This document shows, one piece after another, positions 24,801 to 35,312 of a stretch of DNA of 64,000 nucleotides (the stretch's first letter is position 1; the number at the start of each line of letters is the position of its first letter). The notes under the pieces were generated by a model, which ran no database searches, was not told the origin of the DNA, and saw nothing but the letters and a program-made list of their open reading frames with translations. This DNA comes from Gonapodya sp. JEL0774. Its lineage: Eukaryota; Monoblepharomycota; Monoblepharidomycetes; Monoblepharidales; Gonapodyaceae. Where the stretch lies: assembly GCA_027604505.1 (NCBI GenBank), contig JADIIX010000076.1:43618-107617 (forward strand), given 5' to 3'. Made by a program: the position numbers and the translations under genes.

Positions 24801-25171
24801 GTCAACAGCGGTTACCGACAATTGAAACCGGTATGACCTCACCTGTAGATGATTCGTATATCAACAATCTTTTGGCATCACCTGTAGCTGGTGCTGGGGC
24901 TGCCCCGAAATTCTTTGACGAAGTCAATCGGTCGCGGAACGACGACATGGCCAGTCTGGAAATGGGGTCATTAAGTCAACACCCCCTCCTTTTGGGAGAA
25001 ACGCAGTCCGACCAAACCGCCAGAGGATGGGCAGGAACATTGTTGCAGAGAGTATCAGGCGTCAATGGCACCACCAGGACGGGTCACTCTTTTGAAACGC
25101 CACTAATGGGGCTGAGACGCTCTTATGATGACCCGCGTGGTACTGAACGGGGCTATAGCTTGTTTGGTTGA
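21832..25171 (+). CDS. Two-TM membrane protein with long disordered tail, unknown function
   Basis: Exon 1 (21832-22488) and exon 2 (22586-25171) join in frame at ISVK|RRARLISLF. Near the N-terminus is a hydrophobic helix (FFALYFVIAALFVLADF, about residues 24-40) suited to a signal anchor. A Pro-rich, about 150-residue segment follows, then a second helix VLFAAFFITLFLAVVASAF just before the intron. The remaining 860 residues are Ser/Pro/Arg/Gly-rich and probably disordered and cytosolic, with short basic patches (KTRRRRHRRTGKNG) and many SP/TP sites that could be phosphorylated. The ATG at 21832 was chosen because it places the hydrophobic helix near the start; the upstream in-frame ATG at 21676 would add 52 residues. 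No family recognised. A lumenal or extracellular loop between the two helices is inferred. Confidence 0.65.
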
Positions 25172-25298
25172 GATGTTGGTAGTCATACAACCATGGAACT
25201 GTGTTGGTACTCTAAACCTAGATGTTGTGGTCACCGTGGGAGAAGATCGCCAGATTCTCAACAACTTTGAGATAATTTGCATATATATGTCAATACAT

Positions 25299-27439
25299 TC
25301 AGCTAGCTACCCAAGAGGCCCAAGAATTTACCACACGCTTCCATAGAGGGGTACCGTCGGTGTTCATCACGACCATGTCCTCTTCTTTAACGAGCGTCGA
25401 CTTCTCCACCGAAATATCCATTTTGGAGTCTACCAGATCTTCTATCACACGGTCTGACCTTGCTCTTCTTCGCAGAATGCCCGTTTCTACAAGTGCACTT
25501 GATGATTTTTCCGCAAAGAGCAAGGAAGCAAAGCCTGAAGTTTCCAAATGTGGGTTTCGTGAGGATTCCGGAGTCTGAGAAGGAGTGTGATGTAAACCTG
25601 TAGGCTGGATCCAACGATGACTGCATTTTTGTTTGCTTAGTTGATCGCCCGCCGCAGTTCGACAAGAATCCGCCCCGTCGTACGTGGGAACTTCTGAGTC
25701 CAGAAATTCCTCTTCAACAAGGGTCGCCTCGCTAGCACTCCCCATGTTGAGGGACGAATATGTTACGGAGGCTCCCTCCACAATTCTAGGCGTAACCGTG
25801 TTCCTGGCAGGCTCACGAAGTACGTGAGATTCCGAGATAGCATGGCCAAAGCTCAATTCTGATACACCGCACGAAGTTTCTCTCCGCTTGTCGCACAATG
25901 ACGCGACCCCTGTTCGGACTGGCTTCTGTCCTTTTGGAACAAACTCAACAGTGGCAAGAACAGAAGGGTCTTCCACGAACTCATTAAGTCTTTGTTTGCT
26001 GTCTGGTGGTGGACCTACAGACCGCGGAGTGACAATTGATCCGTTATCATCCTTGATCATCTCTGAAAAGCGTTTTCGAAACCTTGTCGCTACAGATTCG
26101 GGTAATTGCGATTGAAGGACAAACCCCAGCGGGGAACTTTTCTTTGAATCTCTTGCTGGCATAAATTCTTCAACACAAATTTGCGCAGAAATCTCATTCC
26201 GCAGCTTGCTGTGTCCTCGATATTTGGCAACGCGCGTGGCTGCACGGACACCATGAACTTCGAGTTCCTTGAGCCTTGCATTCGAGACCTTTATTTTGCG
26301 ATCGGGTGGAGAGGAGGTTGTAGATGAAGTGAGAAAGCGATATGCATTGTGGAGATCGAGCAGTTCGTTTTGCAAGGGAGAGTGTTGACAGGGAAGTACA
26401 TCCTTCCCCATAACAGAAGTTTGTCGCCGTTGTTGGGATGCAACAAACGACCGGGCATGTGGAGAAGATTCGAGAATTTGCCGGGACTTTCGAAGTAAAC
26501 TCAGCCAACCGATAGTTTTCCGCTCAATCTCGTCTCTCTCTCTTTTACGTCGCCGAAATGGGCTAGACCGAGCACGATATCGGCGCTGCAGCAGTGACTG
26601 ACGAGTTCTTTCGAAGTACGGGACCACCAGACCGGACGATTGGGACGGCAAATGACCGTGCAAAGTAGATGAGTAAGCCAAGGTTGGCTTTACATTCAGT
26701 TCTCCAGTAGATACAAGAACGGAAAAGATGTCGACAAGCTGGTGAACGTCAAGGGCTTGTCCGGTAGATCGTTGCCCAGAGTGCGGTAAGTTGGGAGCCC
26801 GAATGTATTTCAGTGGCGGCCCTTCATAGGATAAAGTTCGGTGTGCAAACTTGGTCTCGTAAATCCTCTGAAAATTTATGAAACAAAGTGTGAGAATCTC
26901 CCTAGGGGCTTCTGGTGCGAATGATCCTGGATGGCTGGCTTAAGAGATTCCACAAAATTTTAGCACTTCGTTGTGCTGTCCCCGCGGATCTCAGAGAGTT
27001 CTAATGTGGCAGATCCGAGTCGTGTGTATATTGATTGTCCCGGAGCTGGGTCTTGCATCCATAGAAACAGAAAAGTGCCCAAACGACTTACACGAAAAAT
27101 GAGCTGCCCCTGAACTTCCAATACAGCTGCTGGTAGCATTCCTCGACAAAATTCCACATGCGCAGTGCGCTCTTGTGGGTTCACAGGCATATTCGTGGGA
27201 CAAAAGCGGGACTTCATTGGACTACTACAGTCTGCTCCTCGTACTCCAGTCGAAAGTGCCTCGGCTTTTGGGTCAGATCCAACCCTTAAAGGATAGTCAT
27301 CTTCTGCAATGTCCATATCCTCCGTCCTTCCCATGTCTGCAGTGGGACGAGGTTGGAGCGATGTCTTCACCTTGCGCGATGTGCTGTTGGTGCTACTCAA
27401 CGGAGAGCCGAAGGGACGAGAGGAGAGTAGAGGTGACAT
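25299..27439 (-). CDS. Unrecognised protein, basic and Ser-rich
   Basis: The likely start at 27439 gives MSPLLSSRPFGSPLSSTNST; exon 1 runs to about 27093 (VLEVQGQLIFR, then a GTAAGT donor). Middle pieces near 27050-26960 and 26880-26690 include RTLSYEGPPLKYIRAPNLPH and ALDVHQLVDIFSVLVSTGEL. The long last exon (about 26690-25299) holds an Arg-rich segment (RSSPFRRRKRERDEIERK), PESVATRFRKRFSEMIKDD and a C-terminus PLWKRVVNSWASW. The amino acid pattern and shared minus strand with DNALI1, whose stop is about 200 bp upstream, make it a real gene. No domain is recognised and no function is proposed. The middle exon borders are uncertain. Confidence 0.55.
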
Positions 27440-27637
27440 TATAGAATAGAGTTGATTGATCGACGTACGCCGGTCTCCGGAGCCAGAGGCGGTGATGAAG
27501 GTAGCGAACTTGCAGTCTTCGCACAAACAGCAACAAAGTGCAAACCAATAAAGTGCAAACCAACAACAGTCCACAACATCTTGCTTGACAGATAGGGTAC
27601 CATGCGTAAAACTACACTACGTCCTAATCGCATTCTA

Positions 27638-29012
27638 TCACTTCTTCTGAGGACTAAGGATTCCTTCCAGTTGAGTCTGCAAACGAAATCTCTAGAATGA
27701 GAAATGAAAGTGGTGAGCCAACAAATTCGATTCACCTTACCTTGAGCTGTACGTTGGTCTTTTTCAAGAATTGTATTTCCTCGGCGTGCTTTCTCTCCTC
27801 CATTTGGCGACGTTCAGTCTCTCGCTTTTCGATCGCCTCACATTTGGCTTTCAACTCGAGAACCTGAACGTCGAGTTGGCGCTTTTCATCCTCGAGAGAT
27901 TTGATCTGTCATAGTTCACGAGCATTAAAAAGGTCCATGTTGATTGCGAGAGAACGAAACAGATTAAGCCCTGTTCAAATTTCGACGGACCTTGTTCTCC
28001 ATATCTGATTTGCCCTGCTCCGCCTGCAACGCCTTCCTCATTCCGAACGCTACAGAGCTCTCATAGAGAGTCTGATATGCTGCTAGTGTCATTCGAATCT
28101 CATCGCGCACGCGAAGGAGTAGGAGACCGCGTTCTTGGCAGGAAATGGTCACCTGTCGGATTATCTCATCTGATACGTTGAAATAGATGATTTATGGTAG
28201 TTTGTACTCTTGAATTCGCTGGTGACGCACCAAAACACTGATTGTACAATTCCCGTCGAACTGGGCAGATCCCAGTCTCTCTAGCCTGTCTTTTTTGAAG
28301 CATTTGATCGAGTTGTTCCTGGTTTAAAGCGGAAATGATCGGTTCGTGAAGAGTTACCACGACGCAGTATTATTCACCTGGAGGTTGATAACATCCAAGC
28401 GAGTCGCAGGTGTACTCGAGACTTTCTGCACCCACAACTGTCCCGTTTCTTCCCAGGTCCTGTGAATGTCAGAATAGTAGTATGGCGGGTGCATGGAGAT
28501 AGGTTTTGACATACGATAATGAAGAGACTCAAGACCCGCTCAAGAAATAGAAGGCGTGGGCTTCCACCAAAACTGCCAATACAATCCTGATTCGTCCCGA
28601 TTGTGCAGACGGTGCGAAGTCAACCCGACACAAATCAACTTCGGTATTGATGTGGCTTCTTTAAAACACCGAATTCATTTATAGGTCCGATTTTTTCATT
28701 TCGTAGATGCTACGTCATGTCTCCAAAAGTTAGTGGTGCAGATATTCACCTTGGCGGCAGGATTGAGTTGAGCACATCCTCCGTCTGGTTTGGGGTCGTC
28801 ACTCTGCCTTTTCCATCAACGGGCGGAAGCTGCTTCTTACCCTGCCCGGGCTGTGGACCTGTCTGGGATGATGGGAGCTGCGTGGATTTTGCGGCAGGCG
28901 ATGGCGAAGGTGATTTATTGCGGTTCGGGGAGCCCGCGGCCTGCTGGGACGACGCGTCGGTCTTTGAGACAAGCACTGGATTCTCGTATCGTAACAAGGA
29001 CGCGCGATTCAT
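27638..29012 (-). CDS. DNALI1: Axonemal dynein light intermediate chain p28 (DNALI1)
   Basis: Six exons fit exactly by frame: 29012-28750, 28459-28378, 28318-28231, 28169-27991, 27905-27741 and 27676-27638, giving 271 aa, close to the family's usual 250-280. The start reads MNRASLLRYENPVLVSK. Conserved blocks are LNSILPPR, QLWVQKVSSTPATRLDV, QARETGICPVRRELYNQCFD, ISCQERGLLLLRVRDEIRMT, ESSVAFGMRKALQAEQGKSD, then a coiled coil (EEIQFLKKTNVQLK) and the end TQLEGILSPQKK. p28 is a subunit of single-headed inner dynein arms, binding the heavy-chain tail with actin. It is diagnostic of a motile flagellum. An upstream in-frame ATG (29060) exists but the conserved start favours 29012. Head-to-head with Ku80, 139 bp apart. 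Confidence 0.96.
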
Positions 29013-29151
29013 CGTGATGTTGATGAGATTTGGGGTGAAGGGACATGCGCCAACCTCCAAGCTTATGTACTGACCAACTTGCTTTGGCCAACTGCCAGAT
29101 CACCGATATTTGGAAATTGCGAAGCCGAAGAGTCCAAAAGATTGGACGACA
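29013..29151. promoter_or_regulatory. Bidirectional promoter region, DNALI1 / Ku80
   Basis: Only 139 bp separate the two divergent start codons, so leaders and core promoters of both genes must share this segment or overlap. No TATA box or clear X-box was seen. Confidence 0.55.
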
Positions 29152-32100
29152 ATGGCTGGTAAAACTTCTTTTTGAGATTGCGCATGTGTGAAAATTCGTG
29201 GATTAATAACTTACTCTTTACTGGATCGCATTCCTTCGCCTTGTTACTCATATGGGTGGTGTGGTCCAACAGCGAATCAGAAAACCGCGACGGTCTATGT
29301 CATAGATGTGGGGCCCACAATGTGGCGAGATAGAGTTCAAAAACCAGGCAGCCTGAAGCTTCAAAGAGCGGCAGAGTACATCGACAAGATGGTTCACTCA
29401 AAGGTTTGGTCTATGAGGAAGAACTTTGATTCCCCAATTGAATTTGCTCACCACTGATTTGGATCACTTTTCACAAAGCTCGTACAAGGCAGGAAGAGGG
29501 ATGTTGGCGCTCTGATTGTGTATGGCTCGCCAGGTCAGACTTCCCCCATCGCCGTTGCTCGCTCGGGAGGTTGTCAAACATTCATCTGCAACAATGGCCA
29601 CTGTTACGCTAGAGACCAACAACAAACTGGCGGAAGCGGATCCTGAGGGCGACCAGTATCAATCGGTTAATCTATTGCGCGAACTGGGTCCCTACGACCT
29701 TGAGTTCCGTCATATCCTGGAGAGGGCACTACCCAGAGGAGATGAACCAGGAGATTGTATGTCCTTCACAACACTGACTGCTGAGTTAATCCTCTTCAGT
29801 GTCAATGAACCTTAACTCCCTCGGTTTTCTCTGGTTTGGATTTTGAACCATTTCCGTAGTGCTGGATGCCCTCGTGGTTGCCATTGAGGAAATAAAACTC
29901 CATTGTCGCGAACTCAAGTACGAAAAGCGGATCCAGATTGTCACTGACGGAGAGTCTCCCATCAACGTTGATGGTTACGAGGCCATTGGCACTATGCTGA
30001 CGAATTCCAACATCGCTCTTGACATCATGTGCGCATGAGTTCTCTATGAGTACACCTGGGATCTCACTCGCAGTTGCACCTTCTAGTTAACACTCAGAAC
30101 AATTGTAGTGGCCTTGATTTCGACGATCCCACGGCCGAACCGCCATTCGCCGAGGAGCACAAAAGTGCAATAAAAGTGGGCTTCTCTTTCATTGCTGATC
30201 TGCGCACAAGTGAATCATTTGACCTATATCCGAGCATCTGTTCTAGAGATCCAACGAGACGTTTCTTGACACCTTTTGTTCCGAGTACGGCGCGTTCTTG
30301 TATCCTTCTGCTTCTGCCGACCGCGATCTCGCCCGTTTCGAGTCCAAACGCACCCGATCAGCAGCCACATTTAATGGCCTCATTACTCTTGGCGACTATG
30401 CCGCCTCTCCAGCTTCATCTCTTCAAATTCAAGTGAAGGGTTACCTGAAAACCTCGGAGCTTAAGATACCTTCCGCAAAGAAGCACTCGGCAGAGCCTAC
30501 ACCGCCGGGTTACGACGGTGAACGGACTCACGCAGTGACCATGCGGCGAACCTACACACGGACAATGGAGCAGGACGAGGACCCTGATATTCCTGTTGCA
30601 GGTATCAAGGTTTATCAAAAGGAGGAGTTGGTTTCAGCGTATCGGTACGGGAAGCAGCTTGTGCCTCTATCCATGGCGGATGCAGAAGCCATGAAGCTCC
30701 AGTCCAGGAAGGGGATGGAAATTGTAGGCACAATTCCGAGAGAGAAAGTGAGAACGCGCTCAGACAATGGTTACAGTCGAGTTGGAGAGTAACTATCAAT
30801 TGGTTTCGGATCAAGCTCCAAGCGCGCCAACACTGGCTCATGGGCCAAGTACTTGCTATTCTTCCTTCGAGTGATGTTCCTGAAATCGCCTACCCATATC
30901 ATGCCCTCCGACTCTCCCTCGAAACGACGGACAGGGTTGCCGTGACTCGGTACGTCCGCATCAACGACGCCCAACCCAAAATGGGCGCTTTATGGTCAGA
31001 TCGATGCGATGCTTGTCTCTATTGGTGCCAACTCCCCTTCGATGAGGATATACGAGAGTTCCATTTCGAGAGTATGATCCCTCTGTTCAGAGAAGTTGGG
31101 GCGCAGCCTGTACCGGATCCTGCTGTCGCAACCGGTACGCCCTCCAGTAGTATCTATACTGGTAGGATTGCGTCTGCGTCTGGCTCAGGTGCGTCGACGA
31201 GCATAAACCCGGCAACACCGTCCGCTCCGGCGACCGGCGCAACGGGTATGCCGTCACTTGGCAGGGGCAAGCGGGCCAGGTTTGACAGGAGGAAGTATCT
31301 CAAAGCTGAGGTTGACAGTGCGGTGGACGGTCTAATAACTGCCATGGACCTTACGGAAGCTGGCGGTTTCGATGAGACTGGGTCAGTTAGGCAAGGCAAA
31401 TGAAATTCTTGTTTTTAATTTCTTTCGCTTCTCATATCAAAACTATCAACACTCTTAGTAACCGCGTGGAGGCCTTACACCCTAGCTCAGTCTTCAACCC
31501 CGGATACCAACGCCTTTGGGCAGCTGTTGGGCACCGCGCCATGCACCCCGATGCACCGCTGGAACCCCCAAGACCTGAGCTCCTTGCACCCTTTTATCCA
31601 AGAGAAGACATTGTGGAAAGATCTCGAGATGCTGTTAGTCGCGTCCTGGACTCCTTCGACTTGAAGGCCAGAGATGATGACGAGGGTGGGCGGAAGAAAG
31701 GGAAAGGCAAGCGCAAGCGTGGTGAACGCGACGCGTCATCAGCAATACCACCAAACGGACTGGACGGTGATCGTGTTCAGCCTCAACCTGTGAATGGTCT
31801 TCCTGACGGCGATGCGGGTAATGAGGAAAGTGATGACAGAAACTTCAAACGTCCCACGGGAGAGGCGTCAACAAGTATTAAGGCTGAGCCTGGTGGTAGT
31901 TCAGGTATCATTTCGACGATCTCGGCCTCTAGAATGGATGATATGTCTTTCGAGGATATGTTCAGGCAACCCATTTCCAGCCGGGTAACGGCTGCAGACC
32001 CAGTCGGAGAATTCGAGGCAATCGTGCGAGCAAAGCTAGGAGGTGATGAAGGTTTTAAAATGGGTGAGCCTCTTTAGATGGTGGATCGTCGCAAGTTCCT

Positions 32101-32784
32101 ACTAAGTTCTTTCTTCCAGCTGTCAACCAAATGCAATCGGTGATACGTGATCTCGTGTTCCACGCCCTGGACTCCGCCGACTTTGCAAAGCCAATGGCTG
32201 CCCTCGTGTCGCTGCGTCGCGTCTGCAAAATTGAGGAAGAGTATTCGTCCTTTAATGCCTTCCTCGTGGGACTTAAAGGTGAACTACTTGCGTCGGGATC
32301 GCCCCAGTTGCGGAAACGTTTCTGGGTCGAGATGAAGAATGCACCGATCGAACCAATCAAAGTGACGGAAGTTGAAGAAGGCTACAACGGAGGAGCCATG
32401 GATGACGGGGTAAGTTTGACACCATTGGACGAAATCATCGTCACTCGAATGACAAAGGGTCTCAATCCCGCCTCACTCACAACACTGGTAACGACGTTTT
32501 TCCATTTTGCACAACGCCTCCGGGTTTATAGGAGGTCGATGTATTCATGGAAAGAAGGCCCCCGTTGGACAAGTCCCCCTTGAGCATCGGGCCGGCCAGC
32601 GGGAGTTCTTTTAAAGCTGGAAATTCAAAAGGATCTAGCTCGGGTGTTGGGGGAGGTGCAGAGGAAGAAGAAGAAGAAGAGTTGGACGCAGATGCGTTGG
32701 TGAGTCAAGACAAAGTCTCCAATTGTGTGTCGCCTTTTTTTAACACCGCGAAACTTGTGCTGGGTACAGTTTGATAGGATGTAG
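29152..32784 (+). CDS. XRCC5: Ku80 DNA end-binding protein (XRCC5)
   Basis: Exon 1 is only ATGGCTG (29152-29158); exon 2 (29273-29403) continues NQKTATVYVIDVGPTMW, the Ku vWA start. Next are LVQGRKRDVGALIVYGSP, ELKYEKRIQIVTDGESP and ETFLDTFCSEYGAFLYPSAS. The Ku core has FNGLITLGD, SAYRYGKQLVPLSMADAEAM, the DNA-encircling beta-barrel segment (about 30830-31390; PYHALRLSLETTDRVAVTRY, QLPFDEDIREFHFESM), and the helical arm FNPGYQRLWAAVGHRAMHPD. A helical C-terminal domain (VNQMQSVIRDLVFHALDSAD to KRFWVEMKNAP, about 32120-32340) matches the vertebrate Ku80 CTD. The last exons give EEEEEELDADAL + FDRM, stop 32782-32784, using the CAG acceptor at 32769; this resembles the vertebrate DNA-PKcs-binding acidic tail. 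Ku70/Ku80 loads on double-strand breaks and starts non-homologous end joining. Middle exon edges are approximate. Confidence 0.93.
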
Positions 32785-33163
32785 TGCACATCATTGGTTT
32801 GATTAAAGTATATATATAGCGCAGCTGTGTTTCCTCTGACCTTGGTCCTAGTAGTTCGGTGTGGTAGAGCTGTACGAGTGCTAGGAATATGATTTTTTGA
32901 TGTTTGGTTGTCGTATCTTACACTGTACCGCCAGTCTCTGCACCTGTCACCTCCGCGCTGCGGAACCAGCGTCGTCCGTACGTCGTACTTTTACGGGAAC
33001 ATACATCCGGGACCCACTGCTCCTCTCTAGATTTCACGCTGATTCTTCCATATGACATGAAGGTTATTGTGCGCGTGACAAATTGGTGCACAGTGCCTCT
33101 GTGGCAGAGCCACTTCCAAACATGTTCCAAACAGAGCACCATTCCGCCGCGATTATCGCTATA
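32785..33163. other. Intergenic region, Ku80 3' to CDC20 5'
   Basis: Non-coding spacer of about 380 bp holding the Ku80 3' end and CDC20 leader; includes the AT-rich TATATATAG run near 32810. No gene seen. Confidence 0.5.
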
Positions 33164-35258
33164 ATGGTTACTCAAGAGTCTACAGCGGCTTCCGCACGGC
33201 CGGTATCATGGACATCGCAGGGACCGAGATCGTCCTCGCAGCCGCCGGTCTCCCGTCATGCGCCGCCTAAGACTCCGGAAAGGTTGCCGCCGCCGCCACA
33301 AGCCAGAGCACTTTCTGGTCGGAAGACGCCCTCTACGTACCTGGGAAAACCTCCCCTCCCAGTATCTTCTAAGAAAACACCAGCTGCCCGGGGATCCCCC
33401 CGGATAGGACCACTTACTCCGGGTGCCTCCAAGAGCTCACCATCCCGAAGAGACTCGCCCAAATCCAATTACAAGACCTCCCCATCGCCTCGACAGAGAA
33501 CATATCACTCTAAAGGCGGCTCAGCACCAGTTGATGGGAGCATCTTGAATCTTCTTGGTAGTCCCACCGGGAGGAAATTGAAGAACAAGACCACCAAGGT
33601 ATGGACAGGACAAATCGCCAATATTCTTCAAATCTGACTTCATGTCAATGCCCTTTTCTGCGAACAAACTGATGGTGCTTTGGATCGTCTCGTTCCTGCT
33701 CTAACCATCAACCACCCGCTCAAATTTGACCACTTTTTCCCAATTGCTCGGGCCGTTCCCAAAAACTTGCCTTTCCAAAGTACGATCGATTTATCACCAG
33801 TCATGCGTCCATGTCCGTAACCTCCTCGCAGTTCAACCTGTCGCGAAAAGATGGAGCGAAAGTTGGTCTGGGACTGCCCATCCTCCCTTCAGCATCCTCC
33901 TCCACTTCATCTTCCAGCTCAACATCTCAGCTACTTGACTCCAGTGCTCTCGCTTATCAAGAAGAAGTCGCGCGTGCGTGTGGTGTGGCACTCGACAAGA
34001 GGATTCTTGCATTCGCATCAGAGCCACCACCTTCGGAACACCCAACGGACATTCGCTCTCATTGGAATAGACCACTGCGGCCCCCCGTGAATGCTGCTGC
34101 CAGGCGCAAGGTCTCTACTCAGCCTGAGCGTGTCCTCGATGCCCCTGGCATGGTCGATGACTACTACCTGAATCTGCTGGACTGGTCCTACAACAATACC
34201 CTCGCCATCGTCCTGGGTCGCACCGTCTATTTATGGATGGCAGAAACTGGGGACGTAGTTGAGTTTTGCAGCGTCGGCGAAGACCCCTCGACTGCCTCAA
34301 CCACACCAATGGCGGGATCCCCGACTGACTCCGTGACATCGGTGGCTTGGACCAAGGACGGTACCTACCTAGCTGTGGGAACTGACGAAGGTGATACGCA
34401 GATCTGGGATGTTGAAGCTTCAAAAAAGGTCCGCTCTATGCCTGGCCACCTGGCCAGAGTCGGGGTACTCGGATGGCGAGACCATCTCCTCTCCTCTGGC
34501 TGTCGTGACGGTTCCATTCATCAACACGACGTACGTATAGCAAACCATCGTGTAGATGAGCTCCTGTCTCACACGAGCGAAGTTTGTGGTCTGAAATGGC
34601 GTGATGATGGTGCTGCCTTAGCGAGTGGTGGTAATGATAACCTTGTCAATATATGGGACGCAAGAAGCAGCATACCCAAATTTACTAAGTCAGAGCATAA
34701 TGCAGCTGTTAAGGTACGTTGAATGATGTTCATTTTAGCAGGGGGATGAAACGTAGGCTTTGTCGTCCTGACGCTTGCTCCCAAAATTCCCCCCGTCAAA
34801 AGGCACTCGATTGGGCACCGTGGCAGCTCAATCTTCTTGCAACTGGTGGCGGGACTCATGACCGTCACATTCACTTTTGGAACACGACTACTGGTGCAAA
34901 GCTGTCGTCCCTCGATACGGGATCCCAAGTCACAGCCGTAACGTGGTCACGTGATTATCGGGAGATACTTAGCTCTCATGGTTTTCCAGACAATCAACTC
35001 ACACTGTGGTCTTACCCGAGCCTCGGAAAGATCGTGGACCTATCAGGCCACGACGCTCGCGTTCTGCACACCGCAATCAGCCCTGATGGGACAGCTGTAG
35101 CCACGGCGGCCGGAGATGAATGCCTCAAATTTTGGAGGGTGTGGGAACGGAAGAAAGCTGAGCGAACCAGGGACACAGAATCCGCATTAACTGCACAAAA
35201 AGGAGCAAGTGATGATGGCCTCTCAACAGCATTTGAACGAAAACTCAAAATTCGATGA
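33164..35258 (+). CDS. CDC20: APC/C activator CDC20 (Slp1/Fizzy type)
   Basis: Three exons, 33164-33598, 33781-34713 and 34803-35258, give 607 aa. The N-terminus is Ser/Pro/Arg-rich with many SP/TP sites. A C-box-like sequence, [11 protein letters not shown], stands at the exon 1/2 join. Then come [20 protein letters not shown] and [20 protein letters not shown], the CDC20 (rather than CDH1) propeller entrance. Seven WD repeats follow, with [60 protein letters not shown] and [20 protein letters not shown]. The protein ends KLKIR with the C-terminal IR dipeptide that docks on APC3/CDC27. CDC20 recruits securin and cyclin B to the APC/C and is held by the spindle checkpoint. It converges on the Sec7 gene with a 54-bp gap. 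The C-box lacks the usual proline after DR(F/Y)I. Confidence 0.95.
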
Positions 35259-35312
35259 TTGATTTAACGTTGTATATCAGACACTATAACCGAATAAATG
35301 CATGCATCATCA

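Noticed and set aside
29013-29151. RFX X-box upstream of flagellar genes
   Set aside because: No GTTGCC-type imperfect palindrome was found near the starts of DNALI1, CEP120, STPG2 or ODAD2, so no shared motif is claimed.
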